From assembly GCF_028583425.1 (NCBI RefSeq), contig NC_072800.1, forward strand, positions 93,775,001 to 93,839,000: a DNA stretch of 64,000 nt, given 5' to 3'. The notes under the pieces are model-generated. The model was not told where the DNA came from, did not search any database, and was given only the letters and a program-made list of their open reading frames with translations. Made by a program: the position numbers and the translations under genes. The DNA is from Eublepharis macularius. Taxonomy: Eukaryota; Chordata; Lepidosauria; Squamata; Eublepharidae. This document shows, in pieces, positions 42,301 through 54,300 of this stretch; within the stretch, counting starts at the first letter, position 1, and the number at the start of each line of letters is the position of its first letter.

Positions 42301-45300
42301 AAGAGTCGAGTCCAATAGCACCTTCAAGACCAGCAGAATTTTCACAGTTTAAGCTTTTGAAAGTCAAAGCTCCCTTCGTCAGATACTTGGGGATGCTTCT
42401 GCAACTGTGTCAAATTCATTGCTTGCCTTTTCCATGGCGAGGATCGGTCCAAACAGTTGCCACAGTGAATATCTGTAGCTCATGGGCCTCAGAGCTCTTT
42501 GTGGGCTCCGGGGATAGTTTTGCTGCACACAGGCATAGGGTGCCCCAGGGCCAAGCAGCCAACGGACAGAAGTCTCCGGAAGGAGGCAGATTTGCTGGCA
42601 GGAGGAGGAGGGTCAACATCTTGGTTTGCGCCTAAGTCCAAGAACAGCTTCGGTCAACAGTGTAAATAATTGCCTGGGAGTGGGTTTCCCCTTGCTCATG
42701 CGGACATGACCTGTTAACGCTTATGGTTCGTTTCGCCTCTGTTTCAGATATCTGCAGTCCCGACCCCTCTGCATGGTTTTGGTGTTCTTTGTGGATTCGG
42801 TGACTTACATTGTGCAGTGTGCCTTGAGTCTCAGTGAGAAAGGCAGACTACAAACAGTGTAAATGAAATTGCTCAGCCACTGAATCCGCTTCTGCTTCCT
42901 CTCCCACCTGCATCCTTGCATCAGTCCCTCTTTGACCATGAAGAGCCATCAGCTCTGTATTTTTAGGGACAGGCCAGTGTCACTGCAGACTAATAATGTA
43001 ACCTCAGACTTTGTTGTCATAAAACGTCCTGGTGGTGGAGTTTGTTTTCCCCATGCGTAATTTCCAATTTTTTTGTGCCAAACAGGGCTTAGAGTTGGCA
43101 GAGCAATTCAGTTCAGAGGATATTCGGAAAATAGCCATGGCTTTAGCACTTCAGAACCGACGTTCCATCCCTCTGCTGCGGGCCATTTCGTACCATTTGG
43201 TCCAGAAGCATTTCAGTCTTAGCACCAATGTCCTCCTCGATTTGGCTTTTGCCTACGGTAAGCAACATGGGCTGACCTCTCCCCTCAGGCCTTTGAGTCT
43301 CTCCTGTGAGTTGTTCTTTTGTCTTGAACTTGGGCTGTCGGGGGTTTATACAGGACAGCCCCCGCCAGTGGGGTTGTCCTGGGGAAGATACAGGTCCCAG
43401 GAGCAGCACGTTTCCTTCCCAGACAATTTGCCATCTGCAGTTGAGGGATTGGACAGGAGGGTTGACGGGATGGCATGTTATTAAACGACACTTCTTCACA
43501 GGAGGGTGGTTTAAAAAGATAACAGGCAGAGATGCTCCTCAGTGGGTTTGCTAATTAGATGCAATTAACAAACCCTTTGAGGAGGGATGGGGCTCTATCT
43601 TTTCAAACTACCCTCCTGTGGAAAATTGATGGAGCCTTTGGCTTTTAAACTATGTCTCCTGGCTGTCATTACGTCTCCCTCCACTTGACTGTCCTCGTGA
43701 AAGAAGTATCGTATAGAGAGACTCTGTGGGTGTCTGGCAGATGCAAGAAGTGACTGAGCAGCCTGCGAGGGTAGAAGGACCTTCTCTGCAGGCTGCCGGC
43801 CGGCCTGTTTCCCAGCAGCTCCCCCGGAGGTGGCTGATCTTCCCTCAGCCCCTGCTTGCTCTGGTTGTGAACTGGGTCAATGAGCCCTCCAGCCAGCCCA
43901 TGTACCTTCACACGGGTGGAAACGCAAGAGGAGGAGGAGGAGGACCCAGACTTGCTCTAGCGAGCTTTAAAGGAGAAGTCTGTAGCGCAGGGTACCTGGT
44001 TGGCATGCAAGTTCTGCCCTTCCATAACCATGTCAAAGTTCCAACCCGCTTTTCTGCTGGTGAGGAAAGAAGGAAGGAAGGAAGGATCCTACTTGACCGC
44101 GGTGCTGGGAAACGTGGGACCTGCAAGCATAAAAGCCACACGGGGCTCGGCTGCGGGATAGAGGAGCGTCGGACAAGATTGAGTAAAAATGCTGGCGGGA
44201 TACAATTCACAGGTTTTGATTGACTCAGCGTGGAAATAGGATTGTGGAAAAGCTCAAATACGCTGGGCTCAGGATTGGGCTTGCTAGAGTCTTGGCTTTC
44301 ATTGTTAAATCTTTTCAAAGAGTAAGCATCTTGTTCTTCCGAATGCAAGGATGGACTTGAACGCATGCGAGCAGCATCCGCTTAAAAACTCAGAAGCTAG
44401 GCGGCGGGGGAGATGGAAGAAGGATTCTAGTCACTGAGAGATGAGACTTCAGTGACGGGCCGAGCTCATGGCCCCTGCTCACGAGTAACTAGAGCGGACT
44501 AACTTTTGTACAATAGGCGAATTTGCTTGGTTTCCAAGGCAAGTACGAGTTGCAGAATTAAGTTTTCTTTGCATGGAGGAATCTGCTTAACTGTACGCTC
44601 TTGGGAGTTTAATTCTGAACCCGTTCCGAGAGCCTCCATGTAAGGCAGCCTAAGCAGTGATAACTTTGTGAAGCTACGAGGAAGACTTTCCTCTAAATTT
44701 CTGAATGGTTCAGGGCCTTTTTGTGTGTAGCAGGAGGAGGCAACCAGGCATGGTGATAACAAAAGGCTTTATCCTGAGCTTCGAGGGACAGGCTGCTCTT
44801 ATAACATCATCCCTCCTCCCCCTGAGACCTTCTTCCTCTTCCTCTCTGTTTTAAGCAGCTGCTGATTTCTTCTCTTCCTTTAAGGGAAGCTGAATTTCCA
44901 CCAGACGCAGGTGTTCCAGAAGATCGCCTCAGACCTGCACCCCCATGTTGCTGCGATGTCGCATGGGGACGTGGTGCGCTGCATCAAGTCCTTCGCTCTC
45001 CTTAAGTGGCTCAACCTGCCCCTGTTTGAGGCCTTTGCACAGGTGAGTGGTAAGGGGGTCAGGAAGCAGGAAGATGCCCTCAACGAGTTTGGGGTCACTG
45101 AACTCGGCGACGCGGCTTGAATCACTGGCAGATCAAATTGGGCCAGGGTGGGCTCCCACAGATCTCTTCCGCTAACACAGTGGCATTTCCCCCTGGCGTG
45201 AGGAACCTTCCTGGCAGTTCCTTGTGTCAGCAAGAAGTGCCACCACCAACCCTGGGGCCTTGAGATGTGCGCATGGATGATTTGCCTTCTGAGGTTGAGT

Positions 45301-48300
45301 GCAGGATGCCGGATTTGACCATTTTGGGGGACAAAATGCAAGCATGGACTATGAGTTCAATATAATGCACCAGGAACACTGTTTAAGACAAACCAAATGT
45401 GTTTCAAACCAGATCTGACCGTTCTTCAGGGGCCCCTCTGTCGTGGCCCACTCACTAGTCTGTGCGGTGGCTGGCTGTTGTTACAGGCATTTAGACAGAC
45501 CAGGTAAACTCGGTATGCAGGCTAAAGGTTGCACATTCCTTCACTTAAGGAAAACAGTTGCCATTTGACCTGTTGCATTGCCGCAGTTGTTAAAGAGTGT
45601 GTAAAGGTAGCCACAAGCAATGTTCTGCTGCTTTTTTAATATGCCCTTCGCACCTTGCTGTGATCCTCCCTACCACAATCACTTAGCGATTAGAATTGGT
45701 TCTCCCTGGAAACAAAGAGCAGCGGGGTGGTTTTTCCTTGTGGATGCTCCTACCCTGATCCTGACATTCCACTGAGCAAAGTTTATTCATTCATACATGC
45801 ATTTATTAAAATATTTATACCCCACCTTTCATTTTGGCTCAAGTTTGAGGGTTTCCTCCAATCTAAGGGGTCTGAAGAGCCACTTAAGTGGGAGGAAGGC
45901 TACTTAGAGGGTGGCTGGATCCATCCCACTGGGGCACTCCCTAACTGGAGGCACTTGGCATGCCTCTTCATTTGAAATGCTCCATGGATTGCTCCCAGCT
46001 TGGTTGGTCAACTCTTATGGCATTAGTATTTTAAAAGAATTAACTTTCTGCCAGTGCTGCACTTTAGCTAATGGGCAGAGGTGTTTCTCTCCCAAGCTTG
46101 TTACGCACATTGGCTTCTGTATAACTTTGAGCTTAAAAATGCTTCATCATCCTCTTCGTCTTTGTTTGCATTGGCTCAGTGCTCTTTCAAAGAACAGCAC
46201 ATGCAACTGACAGTTCCCCGAGAGGGCCCCCAGTGGTCCAGAGTTTCTAAAGCTTCGCCATCTGCAGGCAATGATGAAGACAAAAGTCAGCATTTAATAA
46301 ACTTTTATTTTGTTTTTATCTAAGATTTTTATTATTCAAAGTACTTTACATGTATTGCTCTGTTTGTTCCGGGATAACCCAGTGAACTAGAAGTAGTCCC
46401 CAAGATTCATCACCTGTCTTATTTTTCTCCCACCTCCAAGGGACTTGGCTCTCAAGGTCACTTGGCAAACTTCATGACCAAATAGATCCAGAGGAGTTAG
46501 CCGTGTTAGTCTGTAGTTGCAAAATAGTAGAGGCCAGTAGCACCTTTAAGACTAACCAACTTTATTGTAGCATCTTCGTCAGATGCATTGCCAGCTTTCG
46601 AGAACCACAGCTCTCTTCATCAGATGCATCTCCAGATGTATCTGACAAAGAGAGCTGTGTTTCTCAAAAGCTGACAATGCAGCTGACGAAAAGAGCTGTG
46701 GTTCTCGAAATCTTACGTTACAATAAAGTTAGTTAGTCTTGAAGATGCTACTGGACTCTTTACTATGACCAACTAGGGATCTCCCAAGTCAGACAGTCTA
46801 GCTACTGCACCCATTGGGAGCTATCACCATGACTGGACCAAATCCATAGTATGGCTCCTTGAGCTTTGCTCCCGGTCCCACACCTGTTTGTTGTGCCAGG
46901 TGATGCTACCTTTGGGTGCTTAATTTCTGCTCTAATGCAGCTGAGGTGGGGACCTCTCCTTCCTGATTGTGCCGCTACCTTCCCATAGAAATTAAATGTA
47001 TGCCATTGACTTCTAGGGATTGGGGGCACAGGTGTGTGGGGGGGTATCCTTTCCTGTTCAGACCCTGTTTAACTGGCTGGATTTTTCCCCCCAGCCTGTT
47101 CTTGAGATAATTGTAAGTCTTCTGTAGTCTGCTGGGGTTTAAAACATTTTATATTGCTCTTTTTGGCAGCGCTCAAGATGATACCAGATTGGTTGTAGCT
47201 GTCATGTGGACTTTATATTCACTTGCTATGTGAATAGGCTTGGATGCAAAAGCAATGCATAGAACCTGGAAACTAAGCTATCTCTTTCTTCCTCCCCAGT
47301 ACACAGTGGACAAGGCCGACAGATTGAACCCCGTCCATCTTAGCAATGTTGTCCTCGCGTTTGCTCGCCTGAACTTCCAGCCCAGCTGTGGAGAGGCCTT
47401 CTTCAGTGCGGTAGTCCCCTTCTTCATCCTGCAGGGGGAGCTGTGGCTGTGCTTAGTGTTGGGGGTGGCTTCTGTACCCCTTGGTCCTGAGTAGGGGTGT
47501 GCGCTTCAGGTTTCCGATTCAGATAGATTCGGTATTCCCGAATCAGCCCCAGCATTGCTGAGCCGATTCGGAAATACCAAAGCAAAGCTTTCTGAAGTGC
47601 GTCAGAAAGCTGTGGGTAGAGCAGCAACAGCTGCAGCACTTTTTTTGCTACTTGCAAATGGCAAGAAAAGTGCTGCCTTCAAGCTTCCCGCCACTTAGAT
47701 AAACCCGAAACAGGAAACCCAAATCTTTTTTGGGTACAAACCCGTAGTCCCCTGAGCAGGTTCTGCTTTATTGTTACTATAGTGTTGTAACCAGCCCTGA
47801 GCCCACTTGCGGGGAGGGCAGGTAAAAATCAAATACATTAAATGACTGTGGTAGGCTAGAGGGACCTCCTTGTAACAGTTGCTGGGTTCCCTTCCTCAGA
47901 TCCACAAGCATCTGGATGATGCCCTCGACACCCTGGATCCCTACCTGCTGGTGGACCTGGTGTGGTCGCTGTGCGTGCTGCAGCAGGTGAAGGCTGCCCA
48001 CCTGCAAAAAGTGCTGGCTCCAGAGTTTTGCGCTCGCTTCTTAGGTATAAGCAGGCGATGCACCAAAGGCACGGGGTGGGGGTGGGGGGGGAGTGTTCCT
48101 TGGGTGCAGACGAGGAGCTTCCTTGGCCAGGGATTGGTCACTGTGAAGGCTCAGTGCCGTCAGCTCTTCTCCCAGCAGGCAGCTGGAATCAGGATCAGCC
48201 ACTAGATGGCAGTGCCGCAAAGGAAATGGAGGGGCGGGCCAGTTGGAAGGCCTTGGTTCCGAAAGAGAAGCTTGAGGCCCATGTTGACCACCAGTTTTCC

Positions 48301-51300
48301 AGACAAGTGAGCAGCAGAGGTGGTTGGCCATTGTGTGAAGTTAAGAATTTGTCTCCCCTGCTGCTCACTCTGACTTGGAAGCACACTGCGCCTGTGCATG
48401 CAGCTCGCAATTTAGCTGTCAGGGCATTAGGCAGAGCGTCCTGCCATGCTCCTGATCGGTCTGGCAAGGCTTGCGTGGGAGAGCATCCTACTGGGATATG
48501 TTCGTGCTGGTTTCCCTCAGGTTTCATTGTGCTCCCCCACCTTTCTTTCCCGCATAGGTAGCAAGTCCGCCAAGGAGCAGAACTACCAGATAAAACTGAT
48601 CCACATCAACTCCACAGCCCGGCTGGAGTGTGGCAGCTACGGCGGGCCCCTCTTGCCACAGGAAGCCCTGAATATCAAGAAGCTGCAAGGAGAAAGAAAG
48701 GAGACCCCCCTGCAGAGCGGACTGAGGGAAGTGCTGCAGAGTGTCGCTGGAAATGAAGCCAAGGTGCATTTCAAGGTGGACACTGTCTATGGCTGGCAGC
48801 TTGGTAAGCTCTGCCTGGCAAAGGGCGGTTGGCGAGATGGAGCTGCGGCCTGCCTTGCCTGTTCCACGGGGGGTTTCTGTGGCATCTCAGGCTCTGCCTC
48901 TATGCTGTGTGTTGCTGACGTTGGACAGGGAGGGAAGTAAGGCAACCAGTCCACCCAGTGAGGTGCTGTGCACAAAACTGCAGGCTGCGTAACAGCCGGG
49001 TGTCAGGCTGCTGCAGGCAGATGCCATGCAGTGACTGCTGCACGTGAAGAGCAGCAAGCAGCTGTCGGGTGCTGGCTAAAGGCTGAGTCAGACGAGGAGG
49101 GTCAGAGGACTGATCTCCCAGGGGCGATGGCTCTGCAGAGCAGTCGTCTCGGAACATGTCAGCAAAGCAGCAGCACTGGGAAGTCCAGCCAGACTTTCCC
49201 CTCCTTGCCAGCTCCCTGGAATAAAGCATCTCCCTCCTGCAGCAGCTGCTGGGGGCCGTGGGGAGGAAGATACCTGACTCATAGCTCCCGGCCCACCCCA
49301 TGGCAGGTGTAATAAAAGCTGCTGCTTAGATTTGGGAGTGTACGGGGGAGGGAGTAACCCTTCCCCCCCCACCTCAGTCAAAATCAGCTGCTCTGATGTT
49401 GGAGGCAAGCATCTGTTGAGACATCTGGTCTCAACAGATAACACAGAAAGGGCCCGCTGGGTCAGACTGAAGGGCCTTCTCCTCCCGCAGCCTGTTTTCC
49501 CACAGTGGAGGAGGGGCAAGCTGATGACCCCGGGAGACCTACAAGCAGGGCAAGGGGGCTGAAGCCTCCCCCCGCAGATGCCTCCCAGCCCCTGGAACGC
49601 TGTGGTCAAGGAGCCGGTCAGGGCACGGCAAAGGGTTTCACTTAAGCCTTTCCGTTTCCGGTTCTTTTCAGAATCTTTTGTATACATTCATAACTTTTTG
49701 AGTTCTCCCATCTTCTCTGTACCTAATTTTTATATCCGTGAGTGTTTGACGACCAACGGGTGGGGAAACCCCCGACTGGGAGCTTTTCTTTCCCTGAGCC
49801 TGCTCTCCTGGAGATCTGTTCGGGTCGCCTTGGCATCTTTCTGTGATGCCTGCTGCCGCTTGCACCACAGGTGTGGCTGTTTCCTTGGCTCCACCTGTCC
49901 TGGCTGGCCTCCGGGAAGCAGCCCCCTTCCCACCCAATTACTGTATCACAAAGAGAGGCTATCCAAGGGACAAACTCCAGAGCATCACGACGACAATCCC
50001 TCGGTACAAAATCAACCAAACTCTTACACCGTATCTTAAAACAAAACTGAAATGCTCACCCAAACTGATGTCACTTCAGAAGTATTGATTCAATATAAAT
50101 ACGATTTTACTCATGACATTTCATTCATAAATTTCCAACAAAATAACTATATACATTTATACAGAAAATAGACCGTGTATTATCTTCCTTAACAAACAAT
50201 ATATCACGTTAATGAGGCAGTGCACCTACACGAAGCCTTTGAACAAACTCGTCATTAGTCCTCCTTCCAAATTGCTTCACGATGCCCTGCGATTAACGTT
50301 GCTGAAGATCCGCCAAAATGAAAGAGTTCTGTCAGGAAACACCGTTCCAATGCTGGCTTGACCGGAGCAGGCGAAAAAAGCCCTACTAGTGGTACAGGTC
50401 AAGCCACGGGGTCACCCCTGGACCTCTGTCTTGACCTGTCTGGGTGAGCCCCTCTGCCCCAAGTGTGAGCCATCCATGCAGACGGCTAGAACCTGGCAAT
50501 TAGGTTCCTCACTTTCAAGCTCCTAAAGCTTCAGTGGTACAGCAGAAGTTTATGTTCAAAGGCTTCGTGTAGGTGCACTGCCTGATTAACGTGATATATT
50601 GTTTGTTAAGGAAGATAATACACGGTCTATTTTCTGTATAAATGTATATAGTTATTTTGTTGGAAATTTATGAATGAAATGTCATGAGTAAAATCGTATT
50701 TATATTGAATCAATACTTCTGAAGAGACATCAGTTTGGGTGAGCATTTCAGTTTTGTTTTAAGATACGGTGTAAGAGTTTGGTTGATTCTATACCGAGGG
50801 ATTGTTGTCGTGACCCTTCCCACCCAGAGCGAATCTGTGGGGTGGTTTGAGTATGCAAAGCTTTGTCTTCTTCTGGAGAAATGTGGACTCAGGAGCCTCG
50901 CTGCTTGTTTTGCCTGTCCTCTGCAGATGCAGAGATGGTGTTGAACAGCATCAACCAGCCTCTGCCTGTAGCAGACTTTGACGCACCTCACCTGCTCCAG
51001 TCCGAGGGATCGAAACCCCTCCCACCAGGGGCCCGGAGGTGAGCACATGGCTTTTGTCTGGTGGGGGGGGGTGCTGTCCCCTGTCTTTGCTGACCTTTCA
51101 GTGGCCAGAGAGAAGACGCTGGCTTCACCAGGGAAGACACTAGATTCTAGAAGCGAGGACGGGAGGGCTTGTGTGCTCAGCACCCCAGAGCAGTAGAGCA
51201 GGCCAAGCCAAAATGTGGCCCCGGCACCACGTGGTTCCCAGGCCAGATTTCCTCTTCTTAGCCACCCTGCCTCGTCCAGGCAAGAAATCAACTCTCAGTG

Positions 51301-54300
51301 CAGAGCCAGACCCCGTTCAGGAGCTCCAGCCATGCGCCCTTCAAAAAAGAGTGGCATGAGAACAGCACCCCTGGGAAAGGCTTCTCCAGAGTGGCTCCCC
51401 CCACCCTCCACAGCTGTGGCGATTCCTCTCTACACAAGCAGCAACTCCCGTTTTCAAGGGTCAGAGTAGCGCACGTGTCCCCTTGCCAACCAAGTCCACA
51501 CCTCCCTGGGAAGGCTTCTCTTATTCTTCAAGCCAGAGGGTTCTGGGAGCATGCTAAAGGCCGGGGGGCGGAGGCAGAGAAACGTTCTGGGTCTCTTCCT
51601 AACCCCCCCCCCACCACCACCAGTGTATTCAACAGGATGCTAGCCTACGATGGTGGGTTTAATTCCCTGCCGTTGTAGGCCAGCACTCCATTTTCCATGG
51701 TGGCCAACCAGAAAGGTACTTACGCGGATGCACGTAGCTGCATTATATCAAGTCAACCTACTGGTCTGTCTGGCTTCACGGGGTCTGGTAGAAGAGGCCT
51801 GGATCCTGGGACCTGCTGTGTCCTGTGGAAACAAGGGTCCGCCTGCAAAGCATGCGTCTAGCAGAATTAATAGAAACATAGAGCTGGAAGGGTCTCCAAG
51901 GGTGATCTAATCCAGCCCCCTGCACAGTGCAGAAAATTCTCAGCTGTCCACCCTCACCTCCCCCATTAACCCTTGTTCTATGCCCAGAGGAAGGCAGAAA
52001 ACCTCCAGGATCTCTGGCCCAGAGGAAAATTCCTTCCTGACTCCCAACTGGCAACCGGCAGTACCCTGGGCATGTGCGAAAGGACCACGGGAGCCCAGCA
52101 CCGGCTCATCCCCTCATGCTCTCCCCCCACCCCCCCGATCTGTGTACATTCACATTAAATCAGCATAGCTGTCAGGTGACTGTCGAGCCTCTCCTTAAAT
52201 ACCTCCAAGGCTGCTCAGGATGCAAGAGGCCTCGGGGGGGGGGGGGTGGCAGGGAGCGACCCAGCGCTGCTGACTGCGGCTGCCTCTTTCCCTGGCCCTT
52301 CGTTGCAGGCTCGCCTTCCTGAGGTGGGAGTTCCCAAACTTCAGCAACCGCAGCAAAGACCTGCTGGGGCGGTTTGCCATGGCCCGGCGGCACCTTCAAG
52401 TTGCTGGATTCTTGCTTGTTGATGTGAGTAACTGTGCACTGCTGTGATACACTGCTCTGTGTGTGTATGTGTGTGCTGTACAAGTACAGGTCCTGGTACT
52501 TAGGGGAGAGCACTGTTGTGCCTGACATTTCAGGCTTTTTTAAACAAGAGCTGCTAGCCCTTATGGTGCCTACATGTAGGCAAATAATAAAGAGTCCGGT
52601 AGCACCTTTAAGATTAACCAACTTACTTGTAGCATAAGCTTTTGAGAACCACAGTTCTCTTCGTCAGATGCGTCATCAGCTTTCAGGAACCACAGCTCTC
52701 TTCGTCAGATGCATCTGACAAAGAGAGCTGTGGTTCTCAAAAGTTTATGCTACAAATAAGTTGGTTAGTCTTAAATATGATACTGGACTCTTTACTATTT
52801 GGCGACTACAGACTGACACGGCTAACTCCTCTGGATCTATGTGCATGTAGGCAGTACCCTTGTGATTTCTTCAGGCTGAGAAGGATCCCTGGTGCCCTGG
52901 CTAGAACACAGCTCAGTCCTGAAGTTTATAGAAGTGCATTAATTTATGTAAAAATTTAAAAGCACTTGCAGATTTAATTTTTATAATTTGTGCAGGATGA
53001 AGAATTCAACCTTTTTAATTTCTGTAGTTTCAGTGTCCTGGCTGATGGAACACCCAAGTCATCGAAGGTTGAATTCTTCAACCTGTACAAATTATGAAAA
53101 TTAAACAAAGCACTTAAAATTTACATAATTTTTATCCTGCCTTCTTTGAAGGTGCTTACTTCCCTGTTTTACCCTCACAACCACCTTGTGAAGTAGGTTA
53201 GGCTTAAAGACTGACTTGCCCAAGATCACTCAGCAAGTTTTCTGGCAGAGCAGGGATTTGAACCACGCTGCCATCGTCGTCCGGGGATAAACACACTTCC
53301 ACTGGAACAATCCCCTTTGGGCGTGTGCCAGGAAAATGAGATGAAAATCACTCCACACCATCAAGACCGGCATGTGGAGACTCCTGGCCAGATCCGGCAC
53401 CCAGTGGCCGTACTCAGTCTCTGCAGTGGCCAGCCCGGGGGGACGGTGGCAGCTCTGGCCAAGGGCTTTGACTTGGGGGGGGGCAGCCTTCCACCTTCCT
53501 CTCTTGCACTGAGCCTTCAGCTAAGTTTGTACCACTGACCAAGGCGCAGGGGCGCCCTGTAGTTTGGAAATCAGCTAGCCTGTTGCCTCTGAAGCTCCCA
53601 CTTGCTTCCTTGCTTGACGAATGTCTGTGTATCGGGACTTGTCAGAGTGCTCCATATGCCCCCCCTGCCCTCTAGGTTCTTTGCCAAAGTTGGGTGTCTC
53701 CAAAATGCCCCCAAATGCAAGAGGGCAGCTAGCCCAGCCTGACTGGCCCCAGGAGCCCCAAATGTGCCTCTTCACAGGATGCAACTGCTCTGTGCCTGAC
53801 CAGGAAGAGGGAAAGGACGGTGGGGCCCTACTCCAGGCCACCTAACCCCGTTCCAAGCAGCCCCCCCCCTTTCTGGGTAGCAACGGGCACCATTTGCACC
53901 CAGTCCTGGAGGTGCCGTAGTGTGGAGAGGGACGTTCCTTGGAGCCCTTGGCCGTTCCCGCTCTGCCTGGCGTCAGGCTGCCTGCCCAGGGATTGGGGGA
54001 GGGGCTGCATTTGAGCAGAGTCATTCATTATTTAGCTCTCAAAAGTAATTATAGCTCTTCAGTCATCCTCAGCACCCTGCTCTGCTCTCTAGCAACTAGG
54101 AGGGGGTGAGAGCCATGGCACCGTTAGAAAACCCCCATTTGAGTCGGAGGGGAGGGCTGACTCCTTAGAAGGCACCTGCCAAGACACGCTTGGGCTCCCA
54201 GGCTGTAGCTGTGCTGCCTTCCCTGGGCCTGTGTGTGTTTTCCTCTCCTGCTGCCTTTCGTAGCTAGATCACCTTGATGGAAGGGGACATGAGATATTAC

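Noticed and set aside
49843-50088. Open frame through the left foldback arm, mirrored on the minus strand at 50710-51291
   Set aside because: The shared peptide is a by-product of the inverted arms; it has no family resemblance and runs into unrelated flanks.
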